A stretch of 64,000 nucleotides of DNA from Pseudomonas linyingensis. Its GTDB lineage: Bacteria > Pseudomonadota > Gammaproteobacteria > Pseudomonadales > Pseudomonadaceae. The stretch covers positions 149,073-213,072 of the forward strand of contig NZ_FNZE01000010.1 in assembly GCF_900109175.1 (NCBI RefSeq), in the 5' to 3' direction. Positions 1 through 9,243 of this stretch are shown piece by piece. The notes beneath the pieces are model-generated. The model did no database searches. It saw only the letters and a list, made by a program, of their open reading frames with translations, and was not told the origin of the DNA. Positions within the stretch are counted from its first letter, which is position 1, and each line of letters starts with the position of its first letter. Made by a program: the position numbers and the translations under genes.

Positions 1-1
1 T

Positions 2-754
2 GTCAGCGGTTCCGCGTCGGGCATCGGCGCTGCGGTGTGCGCCGCCCTGCGCGCCGCCGGCCACCAGATCATCGGCATCGACCGCGCCAACGCCGAGGTC
101 ATCGCCGACCTGTCCACCCCCGAAGGTCGCCAGGCGGCGGTCGAGGACGTACTCGCCCGTTGCGACGGCGTGCTGGACGGTCTGGTGTGCTGCGCCGGCC
201 TCGGTGTCACCGCACCGTCCAGCAGCCTGATCGTCGCGGTCAACCACTTCGGTGTCACCGCCTTGGTCGATGGCCTGGCCAGCGCGCTGGAGCGCGGCGA
301 ACAGGGCGCGGCGCTGATCATCGGCTCGGTGGCGGCCACCCAGCCGGGGGCCGACAACCAGCCAATGGTCGAGGCAATGCTGGCCGGCGACGAGGCGCGC
401 GCCATTGCCCTGGCCAACGAGCTTGATCAGGCGCACGTCGCCTATGCCTGCTCCAAGTACGCAGTGACCCGCTACGCCCGGCAGCAGGCGGTGGAGTGGG
501 GCGGCCGCGGCCTGCGCCTCAACGTGGTGGCGCCGGGCGCGGTGGAGACCCCGCTGCTGCAGTCCTCCAAGGAGGATCCGCGCTTCGGTCAGGCGGTGCG
601 CGACTTCGTCGCCCCGCTGGGCCGCGCCGGCCAGCCGGCGGAAATCGCCGCGCTGGTCGCCTTCCTGCAGTCGCCGCAGGCCAGCTTCGTGCACGGCAGC
701 GTGGTGTTCGTCGATGGTGGGATGGATGCCATGGTGCGCCCGTCGCGTTTCTGA
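2..754 (+). CDS. hsdA: 3alpha-hydroxysteroid dehydrogenase (SDR), 5' end outside the window
   Basis: The reading frame is already open at the left edge (V-S-G-S-A-S-G-I-G, the TGxxxGIG nucleotide-binding loop), so the true start is upstream. The protein reads like Comamonas testosteroni 3alpha-HSD/carbonyl reductase along its length: HQIIGID and AEVIADLS early, the active-site Y-x3-K in YACSKYAV, VAPGAVETPLLQ, and the C-terminal DGGMDAMVRPSRF. It would interconvert 3alpha-hydroxy and 3-keto steroids with NAD(P), an entry step of steroid breakdown in the cytoplasm. It is followed by a promoter element at 804 and another SDR. Family assignment is firm; substrate range is inferred. Confidence 0.85.
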   Translation, partial: VSGSASGIGAAVCAALRAAGHQIIGIDRANAEVIADLSTPEGRQAAVEDVLARCDGVLDGLVCCAGLGVTAPSSSLIVAVNHFGVTALVDGLASALERGEQGAALIIGSVAATQPGADNQPMVEAMLAGDEARAIALANELDQAHVAYACSKYAVTRYARQQAVEWGGRGLRLNVVAPGAVETPLLQSSKEDPRFGQAVRDFVAPLGRAGQPAEIAALVAFLQSPQASFVHGSVVFVDGGMDAMVRPSRF

Positions 755-803
755 TTTCTGTAGCTGCACTGACGAGGCCACCTGAGGGTGGTCTCGTCGT
801 TTC

Positions 804-821
804 TGGTCCGAATTGACGATG
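804..821 (+). promoter_or_regulatory. Steroid-regulon promoter element (copy 1)
   Basis: TGGTCC-GAAT-TGACGATG, a slightly degenerate copy of TAGTCY-N4-GGACGATG. A -10-like CAAGAC lies at 842-847, 20 nt downstream. A palindromic repeat (854-912) sits between this site and the SDR starting at 977. Confidence 0.5.
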
Positions 822-853
822 CCGGCCGGGCTGCCCGGCGCCAAGACTTGAAT

Positions 854-912
854 TGTAGGGGCGAATTCATTCGCCAACGTGGCTGCGTCAGACGAATGAA
901 TTCGCCCCTACA
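854..912. repeat. Dispersed palindromic repeat, short form
   Basis: Inverted repeat with arms TGTAGGGGCGAATTCATTCG and its complement, 59 bp. One of ten family members in the window. This copy lies in the leader of the SDR at 977. Confidence 0.85.
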
Positions 913-976
913 GCGGATTGGCCCGGCCATGCGATTGCCCCGGAACGGGCCGGGGATTTCACTCAAGGAGTCTGCA

Positions 977-1813
977 ATGAACAAGGTGGCATTCATCACC
1001 GGCGCCAGCCGGGGCATCGGCCGCGAGACGGCGCTGGCCTTCGCCCGCGCCGGCTTCGACGTGGCGATCAGCGCGCGCACGCTGGAGGAGGGCGAGGCCC
1101 ACCAGCACGCGCTGTGCAATCCGGACGGAACGCCGCTGGCGGGCAGTCTGGCGGCGACCGCCGCGGCCGTGCGCGAACTGGGCCGGGAGGTCTTCGTGGT
1201 GCGCATGGACCTGCTCGACGCCGACTCGGTGTGCGCGGCCTGCGCGGCGGTGCTCGAGCACTTCGGGCGCATCGATGTGCTGGTCAACAACGCCATCTAC
1301 CAGGGCGGCGACCTCAACCTGCCGTTCCTCGATCTCGAGGCCGAGACCCTGTTGCGCGTCTACCAGGGCTACCTGCTGGCGCCTTTCCTCGCCACCCGTG
1401 CGGTACTGCCGCAGATGCTCGAGCGCGGCGACGGGGTGATCATCAACGTCACCTCCGGCGCCGGCGAGAGCGATCCACCGGTGGCGGCCGGACGCGGCGG
1501 CTGGGGCTACGCCTACGGTGCCGGCAAGGCCACGGTATCGCGCCTTTCCGGCATCCTGACCACCGAGCTGGGCGAGCGCGGCATCCGCGCCTATACCGTC
1601 AACCCCGGCGTGGTCACCACCGAAGCGCTGAAAGCCACCATTGGCGACAAGGGCGTGATCGCCCTGCGCGGCGGCGTGGCGCCACCCGAGGTGCCGGCGG
1701 CGGTCATGCTCTGGCTGGCCACCGCCGCCGAGGCCGGCGAGTTCCAGAAGCGCACCATCGCCGCCCAGCCGTTCGCCCTGGAGCAGGGCATCGTCGCCGA
1801 CTGGCGCGCCTGA
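977..1813 (+). CDS. SDR-family oxidoreductase
   Basis: A 278-residue short-chain dehydrogenase. TGASRGIG (residues 8-15) binds NAD(P), VNNA follows the Rossmann core, and the active site is Y-x3-K in YAYGAGKAT. The ATG at 977 was chosen because AAGGAG lies just upstream (965-970); the in-frame upstream extension runs through a palindromic repeat and is not credible. It lies between hsdA and kshA, each preceded by the same promoter element. This suggests a steroid hydroxyl/ketone oxidoreductase, but the position on the ring or side chain cannot be read from sequence. Confidence 0.8.
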   Translation: MNKVAFITGASRGIGRETALAFARAGFDVAISARTLEEGEAHQHALCNPDGTPLAGSLAATAAAVRELGREVFVVRMDLLDADSVCAACAAVLEHFGRIDVLVNNAIYQGGDLNLPFLDLEAETLLRVYQGYLLAPFLATRAVLPQMLERGDGVIINVTSGAGESDPPVAAGRGGWGYAYGAGKATVSRLSGILTTELGERGIRAYTVNPGVVTTEALKATIGDKGVIALRGGVAPPEVPAAVMLWLATAAEAGEFQKRTIAAQPFALEQGIVADWRA

Positions 1814-1825
1814 AATCGCCGTTTC

Positions 1826-1843
1826 TAGTCCAAGCGGATGATG
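1826..1843 (+). promoter_or_regulatory. Steroid-regulon promoter element (copy 2, kshA)
   Basis: TAGTCC-AAGC-GGATGATG with a -10-like GAAGAT at 1864-1869, exactly 20 nt downstream. The site ends 107 nt before the kshA start. Confidence 0.75.
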
Positions 1844-1950
1844 AGCGCGCGGCGTCTCTCGGTGAAGATCGACGGACGTTGCCGTCCGGCCCGCCCCGGG
1901 GCGCGGCCCGACGGCAACCTGTCTTGCGTGCGCTCAACGGAGAAAGCCTG

Positions 1951-2979
1951 ATGACCGATAACAACAGCAACAATGCCCTGCCAGCCCGCTACGCCCGTGG
2001 CTGGCACTGTCTGGGTGTCGCCGACGACTACCGCGACGGCAAGCTGCATACCCTGAACATCTTCGGCAGCCGCCTGTTGGCGTTCGCCGACGACAGCGGC
2101 AAGATCAACATCCTCGACGCCCACTGCCCGCACATGGGCGCCGACCTGTCTCAGGGCACCCTGGAAGGCAACCGCGTGGTCTGCCCGTTCCACCACTGGC
2201 AGTTCGAGGGCAGCGGCCGCTGCGTCGAGATTCCCTACTGCGAGCGCATCCCGCCCAAGGCCAAGACCCGTTCCTGGCTGACCTGCGAGGAGAACAACCT
2301 GCTGTTCGTCTGGAACAACCCGGAAGGCAAGGTGCCGGCCGCGGACGTGGTGATTCCGCACCTGCCGGAAATCGACAGCGACGAGTGGTCGCACAACTGG
2401 TACCTCGACACCCTGATCATCGAGACCAACCCGCGCGAGCTGGTGGACAACCTGGTCGACGCCCAGCACTTCGGCCCGGTTCACGGCACCCCGACCAAGT
2501 ACTTCGCCAACGTGTTCGAGGGCCATGTCGCCCACCAGATCTTCCACGGCGACTCGGTCCGCCTGGGCGGCGACCTGGTTGCCGAGTCGGCCTACTTCGG
2601 TCCGGCCACCCACTTCACCCGCATGCGTGCGCTGTTCGAGGGCATGGAGGTGCATTCGATCCTGCTCAACTGCCACGTGCCGATCACCCCCAATAGCTTC
2701 GAGCTGCGCTTCGGCTGCCTGGTGAAGAAGATGCCGGGCTGGAGCGAGGAGCAGAACGAGGCGCTGGCCAAGGAGTACGTGCAGCAGAACCGCACCTCCT
2801 TCTACCAAGACGTGGACATCTGGAAGCACAAGGTGCGCGTCAACAACCCGGTCCTGGCCGAGGGCGACGGCCCGGTCTACCAGCTGCGCGAGTGGTACCA
2901 GCAGTTCTTCACCGACGAGGCCGCAGTGGCGCCGGAAATGGCCGAGCGCCGCGAGATCGTTACCGTCGATCGGCGCTGA
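1951..2979 (+). CDS. kshA: 3-ketosteroid 9alpha-hydroxylase, Rieske oxygenase component
   Basis: A 342-residue Rieske non-heme iron oxygenase. The N-terminal Rieske centre is C59-P-H61 and C78-P-F-H81. The mononuclear iron site is carried by the N167-x2-D170-x2-H173-x4-H178 motif, with a third acidic ligand probably in the later QDVDIW stretch. Length and motifs fit KshA, which hydroxylates C9 of 3-keto-1,4-diene steroids and so opens ring B together with KstD. GGAG lies about 8 nt before the ATG. The reductase partner (KshB) is not in this window. A hairpin terminator follows at 2994. Assignment as KshA rests on family resemblance plus the kstD/ksi context. Confidence 0.85.
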   Translation: MTDNNSNNALPARYARGWHCLGVADDYRDGKLHTLNIFGSRLLAFADDSGKINILDAHCPHMGADLSQGTLEGNRVVCPFHHWQFEGSGRCVEIPYCERIPPKAKTRSWLTCEENNLLFVWNNPEGKVPAADVVIPHLPEIDSDEWSHNWYLDTLIIETNPRELVDNLVDAQHFGPVHGTPTKYFANVFEGHVAHQIFHGDSVRLGGDLVAESAYFGPATHFTRMRALFEGMEVHSILLNCHVPITPNSFELRFGCLVKKMPGWSEEQNEALAKEYVQQNRTSFYQDVDIWKHKVRVNNPVLAEGDGPVYQLREWYQQFFTDEAAVAPEMAERREIVTVDRR

Positions 2980-2993
2980 ACCCGGTTGCATCC

Positions 2994-3026
2994 ATTCCGC
3001 CCGGCCTTTGCCGGGCGGAATCGTTT
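2994..3026 (+). terminator. Rho-independent terminator after kshA
   Basis: A 12-bp perfect stem (2994-3005 with 3010-3021), loop CTTT, followed by a short T run (CGTTT). It separates kshA from the etf operon. Confidence 0.75.
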
Positions 3027-3066
3027 CTGCAGTGGCCGTTTTTGCGCGTATTAGCCCAAGTGTGGC

Positions 3067-3084
3067 TAGTTCAAATGAACGAGG
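3067..3084 (+). promoter_or_regulatory. Variant promoter element before etfB (copy 3)
   Basis: TAGTTC-AAAT-GAACGAGG: same architecture as the regulon element, but with T and A replacing C and G symmetrically in both half-sites. The same variant precedes the second etfB (63777) at the same distance. A -10-like CGTAAT is at 3103-3108. Confidence 0.6.
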
Positions 3085-3143
3085 CTGTTAGCAGCGCGTT
3101 GCCGTAATTTGCCTGCAACTATCCAGTCGAATCGGGAGTTTGC

Positions 3144-3893
3144 ATGAAAATTCTGGTCCCCGTGAAACGCGTGGTCGATTACAACGTCAAGGTCCGCGTC
3201 AAGGCGGACAACTCCGGCGTCGACCTGGCCAATGTGAAGATGGCGCTCAATCCCTTCTGCGAGATTGCCGTCGAAGAAGCGGTGCGCCTCAAGGAAAAGG
3301 GCATCGCCAGCGAGATAGTCGTGGTCTCCGTCGGTCCGGCTGCCGCCCAGGAGCAGCTGCGCACCGCGCTGGCCCTCGGCGCCGACCGTGCCGTGCTGAT
3401 CGAATCCGCGGACGAACTCGGCTCGCTGGCCGTCGCCAAGCTGCTCAAGGCGCTGGTCGACAAGGAGCAGCCGCAGCTGGTCATCCTCGGCAAACAGGCC
3501 ATCGACAGCGACAACAACCAGACCGGGCAGATGCTTGCCGCGCTCAGCGGCTTCGCCCAGGGCACCTTCGCCTCCAGGCTGGAAATCGCCGACGAGCGCG
3601 CCACCGTCACCCGCGAGATCGACGGCGGCCTGCAGACCGTTTCCCTTGCGCTGCCGGCCATCGTCACCACCGACCTGCGCCTCAACGAGCCGCGCTATGC
3701 CTCCCTGCCCAACATCATGAAGGCCAAGAAGAAGCCGCTGGAGACCGTCACACCGGACGCGCTGGGCGTGTCCACCGCGTCGACCGTGAAGATCCTCAAG
3801 GTCGAGGCACCGGCCGCGCGCAGCGCCGGCATCAAGGTGGGCTCGGTCGCCGAGCTGGTGGAAAAACTGAAGAACGAAGCGAAGGTGATCTGA
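3144..3893 (+). CDS. etfB: Electron transfer flavoprotein beta subunit
   Basis: 249 residues beginning [20 protein letters not shown], the typical EtfB start, with the [18 protein letters not shown] segment and the C-terminal half of the AMP/FAD-binding fold. With EtfA it forms the cytoplasmic ETF that carries electrons from acyl-CoA dehydrogenases to the quinone pool. Beta-oxidation of steroid side chains and ring remnants would need it. The stop overlaps the etfA start. GGGAG precedes the ATG. A second etfB begins at 63855 with only two base differences over the visible 146 bp. Confidence 0.93.
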   Translation: MKILVPVKRVVDYNVKVRVKADNSGVDLANVKMALNPFCEIAVEEAVRLKEKGIASEIVVVSVGPAAAQEQLRTALALGADRAVLIESADELGSLAVAKLLKALVDKEQPQLVILGKQAIDSDNNQTGQMLAALSGFAQGTFASRLEIADERATVTREIDGGLQTVSLALPAIVTTDLRLNEPRYASLPNIMKAKKKPLETVTPDALGVSTASTVKILKVEAPAARSAGIKVGSVAELVEKLKNEAKVI

Positions 3894-4822
3894 TGGCCAT
3901 CCTCGTAATCGCCGAACACGACAACGCCGTCCTCGCAGCGGCCACCCTCAACACCGTGGCCGCCGCCCAACAGATCGGTGGCGACATCCATGTGCTGGTT
4001 GCCGGCCAAGGTTGCGGTGCAGTGGCCGAAGCGGCCGCCAAGGTCGCCGGGGTCGCCAAGGTGCTGGTCGCCGACCACGCCGCCTATGCCCACCAGCTGC
4101 CGGAGAACCTCGCGCCGCTGATGGCCGAGCTGGGCAAGACCTACAGCCACGTGCTGGCCGCCGCCACCACCAACGGCAAGAACGTCCTGCCGCGCGTCGC
4201 CGCGCTGCTCGACGTCGACCAGATCTCCGAGATCGTCAAGGTGCTCGCGCCGGACACCTTCCAGCGGCCGATCTACGCCGGCAACGCCATCGCCACCGTG
4301 CAGTCCACGGCCGCCGTCAAGGTGCTGACCGTACGCGGGACCGGCTTCGACGCCGTGGCGGGCGAGGGCGGCTCGGCCAGCATCGAGCCCATCGCCAGCG
4401 TCACTGACGCCGGTATCTCCCGCTTCGTCGGCGAGGAAATCGCCAAGTCCGAGCGGCCGGAGCTGACCGCGGCGAAGATCATCGTCTCCGGAGGGCGCGG
4501 CATGCAGAACGGCGACAACTTCCAGCTGCTCTACAGCGTCGCCGACAAGCTCGGCGCCGCGGTGGGCGCCTCGCGTGCGGCGGTGGACGCCGGCTTCGTG
4601 CCCAACGACATGCAGGTCGGCCAGACCGGCAAGATCGTCGCGCCGCAGCTGTACATCGCCGTGGGCATCAGCGGGGCCATCCAGCACCTGGCCGGCATGA
4701 AGGACTCGAAAGTGATCGTGGCGATCAACAAGGACGAGGAGGCGCCGATCTTCCAGGTGGCCGACTACGGTCTGGTCGGCGATCTGTTCGAGGCGGTTCC
4801 CGAGTTGGAGCGCGCTCTGTAA
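3893..4822 (+). CDS. etfA: Electron transfer flavoprotein alpha subunit
   Basis: 309 residues. The N-terminal domain starts [20 protein letters not shown]. The conserved C-terminal FAD-binding domain runs from about residue 195 ([13 protein letters not shown], then [20 protein letters not shown] and HLAGM). Start and stop of the two subunit genes share one base (TGATG), so the pair is translationally coupled. It is the FAD-carrying half of ETF. No acyl-CoA dehydrogenase is encoded within the window, so its donors must be elsewhere. Confidence 0.93.
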   Translation: MAILVIAEHDNAVLAAATLNTVAAAQQIGGDIHVLVAGQGCGAVAEAAAKVAGVAKVLVADHAAYAHQLPENLAPLMAELGKTYSHVLAAATTNGKNVLPRVAALLDVDQISEIVKVLAPDTFQRPIYAGNAIATVQSTAAVKVLTVRGTGFDAVAGEGGSASIEPIASVTDAGISRFVGEEIAKSERPELTAAKIIVSGGRGMQNGDNFQLLYSVADKLGAAVGASRAAVDAGFVPNDMQVGQTGKIVAPQLYIAVGISGAIQHLAGMKDSKVIVAINKDEEAPIFQVADYGLVGDLFEAVPELERAL

Positions 4823-4824
4823 CA

Positions 4825-4853
4825 CGCCTGGCGGGAGGAGTGCCCGCCAGGCG
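4825..4853 (+). terminator. Hairpin after etfA
   Basis: An 11-bp perfect stem (4825-4835 with 4843-4853) starting 3 bases after the etfA stop. There is no clear T run, so it may be an mRNA-stabilising hairpin rather than a strong terminator. Confidence 0.5.
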
Positions 4854-4892
4854 TACCCCTGACGGCAATCTCATGAAGCCTGCTTTCCGGTC

Positions 4893-4920
4893 TGTAGGGG
4901 CGAATAATTTCGCCCCTACA
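4893..4920. repeat. Dispersed palindromic repeat, minimal form
   Basis: 28-bp form: TGTAGGGGCGAA and its complement flank a 4-base centre. It lacks the inner part of the other copies. Nothing else is recognisable between etfA and the promoter sites at 5231-5342. Confidence 0.7.
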
Positions 4921-5230
4921 GCGGATTGACCAGACACGCCTGCGCGACGCTACGCTGCGCCCTTCAGAGAAATAGCTGGCTGAGGGTGACGGCCGGCGAG
5001 ATGAGTTGCGCCGGACAGTACTGGCAGGTGTCCACTTGTGCCAGCAGCGGCAGGTGGCCGCTGGGGAGCAGGCTGGGGGAGAGGGCAGTGCTGGCGGAGA
5101 CAATGGCCAGAAACAGCAGCTTTCTTGTTTTCATTGTTTTTGTTCTCGCAATCGAACTGCAAAGGCAGCGAATCGGACGGCTTGCCGTCTTGTTGCAATG
5201 CCACCATAGGAGGCGAGTTTACGACTGTCC

Positions 5231-5248
5231 TAGTCCAAACGGACTAGA
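5231..5248 (+). promoter_or_regulatory. Perfectly palindromic regulon element (copy 4)
   Basis: TAGTCC-AAAC-GGACTA: the two half-sites are exact inverted copies. It lacks a good -10 at the usual spacing and lies 77 nt before copy 5, so it may be an auxiliary binding site. Confidence 0.65.
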
Positions 5249-5324
5249 CGCGATGAGCGGTCGTACGATGCTCCGTCTTACCCGTGCCGATGGCATCGTC
5301 TGAATGGAGGAGGGATGCCCCCCC

Positions 5325-5342
5325 TTGTCTGATCGGACGATG
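5325..5342 (+). promoter_or_regulatory. Steroid-regulon promoter element (copy 5)
   Basis: TTGTCT-GATC-GGACGATG, with a -10-like CACAGT at 5363-5368 (20 nt). It ends 89 nt before the YCF48-like gene and would drive the envelope gene set. Confidence 0.65.
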
Positions 5343-5431
5343 TGCAGGCTCCTTCGCGCCGCCACAGTCTGGCTATCCCCAGCACCGCAGTCTGCTTTGG
5401 GCAGTCGGGTCTGGGTCGACGAGGAGGAGTC

Positions 5432-6490
5432 ATGCAGCCAGTCACAACAATCAATAATGAATCGGCCTTGCGAACGGTACAGCCTGCGGAAGTTGGCCCG
5501 CGGCAGTCGCACAGCCGCTCCCGCATCTTGATCGGCCTATGCATCGTCGGTCTGGTGGCCGCCGGTACGGTCGCTTCTTTCCTGCCCCGCCCCAGCCCGG
5601 TGTTCCCGGCCAGCAGCGCCCAACCGCAATTCATGCTGATCAACGGTGCGGCGCAACCCGATGGTGAGCATCTGGTCGCCGCCGGCGAACTGGGTCACCT
5701 GTTCCACAGCAAGGGTGTCGGCCAGCCATGGAGCGAGGCCACGGTGGCCCCCCGGCGCGGTTCGACCCTGACCCAGGTGTTCTTTGCCGACAAGTCGCTG
5801 GGCCTGGCGGTCGGCCATGACAACTGGATCCTGCGCAGCGAGGACGCCGGGCTGAGCTGGCAGGAGGCCCATTTCGACGCCGAAGCCGCCGAGGCGCTGA
5901 TGAGCGTGTGGGGCTCTGCGCGTGGGCCGCTGTTCGCCACCGGCAGCTTCGGCCGCCTGCTGGTCTCGGGCGACCGGGGCAAGACCTGGCAGCCTCGCGA
6001 CACCGACCTGGGCGACCGCCATTTCTACGGCATCGCCGGTCACGGCCAGCAACGCCTGATGCTGGTTGGCGAAACCGGCCTGGTCGCGCGCTCCGACGAC
6101 GGCGGGCAGAGCTGGCAGCGCCTGCCGGACTTCTACAACGGCAGCTTCTTCGGCCTGATCGCGCTGTCGGCCAGCGACTGGCTGGTCTACGGAATGCGCG
6201 GCAAGGTGTTCCGCACCAACGATTTCGGCGAGTCCTGGCGGGAGATCGACGCCGATACCGCCCTGTCGCTCTACGGCGGCACCCGCACCCGCGATGGCCG
6301 GATCGTGCTGGTCGGCGAGGGCGGCGTGGTCACCCAGTCCGGCGATGGCGGCCTGACCTTCAAGCGCCTGAGCGACGGGGGCGGTAGCAGCCTCTCCAGC
6401 GTCGCCGAGCTGGCCGATGGCCGGCTGATCTTCACGGGGCAGTCCGGCATCAGCGTGCCTGGCGCGCCAGCCGCATCTCCGATCCCCTGA
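5432..6490 (+). CDS. YCF48-like beta-propeller protein, membrane-anchored
   Basis: 352 residues. One hydrophobic segment at about residues 31-50 follows a basic N-terminus, so the rest is probably periplasmic. The body holds repeated S-x-D-x-G-x-S/T-W blades (SEDAGLSWQ, SGDRGKTWQ, SDDGGQSWQ, TNDFGESWR, SGDGGLTFK), as in YCF48/BNR propellers. The ATG at 5432 is preceded by GAGGAGGAGT. The MMPL permease follows 17 bp later. Such propellers are often found beside MMPL permeases and DUF1302/DUF1329 genes in lipophilic-substrate degraders. A periplasmic helper role in moving hydrophobic substrate is inferred. Confidence 0.8.
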   Translation: MQPVTTINNESALRTVQPAEVGPRQSHSRSRILIGLCIVGLVAAGTVASFLPRPSPVFPASSAQPQFMLINGAAQPDGEHLVAAGELGHLFHSKGVGQPWSEATVAPRRGSTLTQVFFADKSLGLAVGHDNWILRSEDAGLSWQEAHFDAEAAEALMSVWGSARGPLFATGSFGRLLVSGDRGKTWQPRDTDLGDRHFYGIAGHGQQRLMLVGETGLVARSDDGGQSWQRLPDFYNGSFFGLIALSASDWLVYGMRGKVFRTNDFGESWREIDADTALSLYGGTRTRDGRIVLVGEGGVVTQSGDGGLTFKRLSDGGGSSLSSVAELADGRLIFTGQSGISVPGAPAASPIP

Positions 6491-6507
6491 CACAAGCGGA
6501 CTCTCTC

Positions 6508-8916
6508 ATGGACAACAACAAGAATGCCCAGATGGTCGACCGCTGCGCCGACCTGCTCATGGCTCATCGCCGCTGGCTGCTGCTCCTGTTCATCCTGCTG
6601 ACCGTGGTGTTCGCCGCCACGGCCACGCGCATCAAGCTGGATCCCGGCTTCTACAAGATGATTCCGCTGCAGCACCCGTACATGCAGACCTTCACGGAAT
6701 ACCAGAAGGCCTTCCCGGGGGCGAACCGCGTGCTGGTCAACCTGCGCTGGAAAGGCGAGGGCGACATCTACAACGTGCAGTTCCTCAAGGCCCTGCGCGA
6801 GGCGACCGACGAGGTGTTCTTCATTCCCGGCGTCGACCGCACCCGGGTGTCCTCGCTGTTTACCCCCGACACCCGCTTCATCGAGGTCACCGAGCAGGGC
6901 TTCTACGGCGACGTGGTGGTGCCGGCGAAGTTCGGCGGCACGGAACAGGACCTGGCGACCGTGCGGCGCAACGTGGCGCGCTCCGGCGTCATCGGTCGCC
7001 TGGTGCAGAGCGATCTGCGCGGGGCACTGATCCGCGCCGACCTGCAGGAAATCAATCCGGAGACTGGCGACAAGGTCGACTATATCGAAATCGCCAAGGC
7101 ACTCGATGCGGTGCGCGCCAAGTACGCCAGCGAGCAGATCGAAATCGATATCATCGGTTTCCCCGTGCTGATCGGCGACATCATCAGCGGCCTGTCTGGT
7201 GTTTTCGGCTTCTTCCTGCTGGCCTTCGTCATCACCACAGTGCTGCTGTTCGCCTACTGCCGCTCGCTGCGCCTGACCCTGCTGGCCCTGGTGGTGGCGT
7301 TGCTGCCGGTGATCTGGCTGCTTGGCCTGCTGCCGCTGCTGGGCTACGGCATCGATCCGATGTCGATCCTGGTGCCGTTCCTGATCTTCTCCATCGGTGT
7401 TTCCCATGCGGTGCAGATGACCAACGCCTGGAAGCTGGAGGTGCTGGCCGGCGCCGACTCGCTGGCCGCCGCGCACAGCTCGTTCCGGCGCATCTTCGTG
7501 CCGGGCGCCCTGGCCTTGCTGGCCAATGCGCTGGGCTTTGCGGTGATCATGCGCATCGAGATCGACAGCGTTCGCGAACTGGGCATCACCGCCTGCCTCG
7601 GCGTTCTGCTGATGATCATCACCAACAAGATGATGCTGCCAATCCTGCTCTCCGGCATGCGCCTGGAGAACTCCGCGCACCGCACCCGCACGGCCGGCGG
7701 CAAGCGCCATCCGTTCTGGTGGAAGCTGTCGGCAGTGACCAATCCCGCCACGGCCCTGCTGGTGGCCGTCGTCTGCCTGGGCCTGCTCGGCCTGGGGATC
7801 GCCGAGTCGCGCAAACTGGTGGTCGGCGATATCGGCAGCGGCGCGCCCGAGTTTCGCGACGACTCGCGCTACAACCAGGACAACGCGAGCATCGTCGGCA
7901 GCTACGCGATCGGCGTGGACGTGCTCAGTGTCGTAGTCGAGGCCAAGGGCTTCGAAGGCGATGCCTGCCTGCACTACTCGGTGATGGATGCGGTCGACCG
8001 CTTCGCCACCTTCATGCGCGGCGTGCATGGCGTGCAGTCGGTGGTCAGCGTCCCGGACATGGCCAAGGTGGGGATCAGCGCCAACAACGAAGGCAATCCG
8101 CGCTGGGCGGCACTGCCGCGCAGCAGCCAGGCCCTGCAGCAGGGCGCCGAGGCCTACAACCCGGATCTGGGCATGAACACCCAGGGCTGCACCGCGATGC
8201 AGGTGCTGATCTACACCCGCAATCACGAAGGGGCGACCCTGCATCATCTGACCAGCGAGATCAAACGCTTCATCGCCGAACAGCCGAAGGACAACGAGGC
8301 CGGCCGCGCCGTCGAGTTCCGCGTGGCCGACGCCTTCCGTCTGGCCGGCGGCAACGCCGGGGTGATGGCGGCGACCAACGAGGCGGTGGAGCATGCCGAG
8401 GTGGAAATGCTGGTGGCCATCTTTGGCGCCATCACCCTGATGTGCTTCCTGATGTTCCGCTCCTGGAAGGCGGTGCTGTGCATCATCGCGCCGCTGGCCG
8501 TGGTGTCGGTGCTGTGCAACGCCCTGATGGCCGTACTGGACATCGGCCTGAAGGTGGCGACCTTGCCGGTGGTGGCGCTGGGGGTCGGGGTGGGCGTCGA
8601 CTACGGCATCTACCTGTTCGAGCGGGTCAAGCACCAGATCGAGCACGAAGGCCAGGACTTGCGCATGGCGTTCTACGAGGCCATGCGCCAGCGCGGTACG
8701 GCGGCGATCTTCACCGCGGTGACCATGTCGGTCGGGGTGGCCACCTGGGCATTCTCGCCACTGAAGTTCCAGGCCGACATGGGCATCCTGCTGGCCTTCA
8801 TGTTCTTGGTGAACGTGTTCGGCGCCGTACTGCTGCTGCCGGCCCTGGCCTGTTGGCTGAACGTCGGAGGCGAGCGCAGCGCCAGCAAGCTGCACGCTGT
8901 GTCACCGTCCGCCTAG
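6508..8916 (+). CDS. MMPL/RND-family transporter
   Basis: 802 residues with RND architecture: a first transmembrane helix at about 23-43, a large periplasmic loop, a bundle of helices starting at about 230, a second membrane segment near 410-430 with another loop, and a final helix bundle from about 630. The central helix group contains the GVGVGVDYGIYLFER signature of the MMPL/HpnN/patched-like branch. It starts 17 bp after the YCF48-like gene. The family moves lipids, hopanoids or other lipophilic molecules with proton motive force. A steroid substrate is inferred from neighbours and the promoter element. Confidence 0.85.
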   Translation: MDNNKNAQMVDRCADLLMAHRRWLLLLFILLTVVFAATATRIKLDPGFYKMIPLQHPYMQTFTEYQKAFPGANRVLVNLRWKGEGDIYNVQFLKALREATDEVFFIPGVDRTRVSSLFTPDTRFIEVTEQGFYGDVVVPAKFGGTEQDLATVRRNVARSGVIGRLVQSDLRGALIRADLQEINPETGDKVDYIEIAKALDAVRAKYASEQIEIDIIGFPVLIGDIISGLSGVFGFFLLAFVITTVLLFAYCRSLRLTLLALVVALLPVIWLLGLLPLLGYGIDPMSILVPFLIFSIGVSHAVQMTNAWKLEVLAGADSLAAAHSSFRRIFVPGALALLANALGFAVIMRIEIDSVRELGITACLGVLLMIITNKMMLPILLSGMRLENSAHRTRTAGGKRHPFWWKLSAVTNPATALLVAVVCLGLLGLGIAESRKLVVGDIGSGAPEFRDDSRYNQDNASIVGSYAIGVDVLSVVVEAKGFEGDACLHYSVMDAVDRFATFMRGVHGVQSVVSVPDMAKVGISANNEGNPRWAALPRSSQALQQGAEAYNPDLGMNTQGCTAMQVLIYTRNHEGATLHHLTSEIKRFIAEQPKDNEAGRAVEFRVADAFRLAGGNAGVMAATNEAVEHAEVEMLVAIFGAITLMCFLMFRSWKAVLCIIAPLAVVSVLCNALMAVLDIGLKVATLPVVALGVGVGVDYGIYLFERVKHQIEHEGQDLRMAFYEAMRQRGTAAIFTAVTMSVGVATWAFSPLKFQADMGILLAFMFLVNVFGAVLLLPALACWLNVGGERSASKLHAVSPSA

Positions 8917-9064
8917 CCGCTGCGGCGTTGCCTCCGGGGGCTGTCCAAGGCGGGCAGCTCCCGTGAATTCCAATGACTCCGGATGCGCGCCTGAACGATG
9001 CGCAGGGGGGCTTTTGTGCGCCCGAAAAACTCTTCTGCATAACCTGTGAGCTGCCGATCCGCCT

Positions 9065-9082
9065 AGTCCGAACCAAGTATGT
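9065..9082 (+). promoter_or_regulatory. Degenerate regulon element (copy 6)
   Basis: The left half TAGTCC is intact, but the right half (CAAGTATG) matches poorly. A TAATCA box lies about 19 nt downstream. It ends 161 nt before the DUF1302 gene. The 8917-9243 gap holds no other recognisable feature. Confidence 0.35.
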
Positions 9083-9243
9083 GAGCGACTTTTTGGCGGG
9101 TAATCATGAACTCACTCGACGATCAGCGTGCGGTTGTCGAGGCAGGAGCCAACTAATGTGCGCCTTGTAAATGGCGAGTCTGCCGAGATTCAAGGGCGTA
9201 TCAGGACAACAATAACTAAGGTCCTCCAAGAGGAGCTGAACTG

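Noticed and set aside
788..976. Longer N-terminus for the SDR at 977
   Set aside because: The extension runs through a palindromic repeat; the ATG at 977 has its own AAGGAG and starts at the SDR domain.
6271..8895. Very long open frames opposite or out of frame to real genes (also 46208-48802, 53715-55538, 48780-50483)
   Set aside because: They are shadows caused by high GC; their translations are low-complexity Arg/Gly/His/Val-rich strings without domains, while the other strand or frame encodes recognised proteins.
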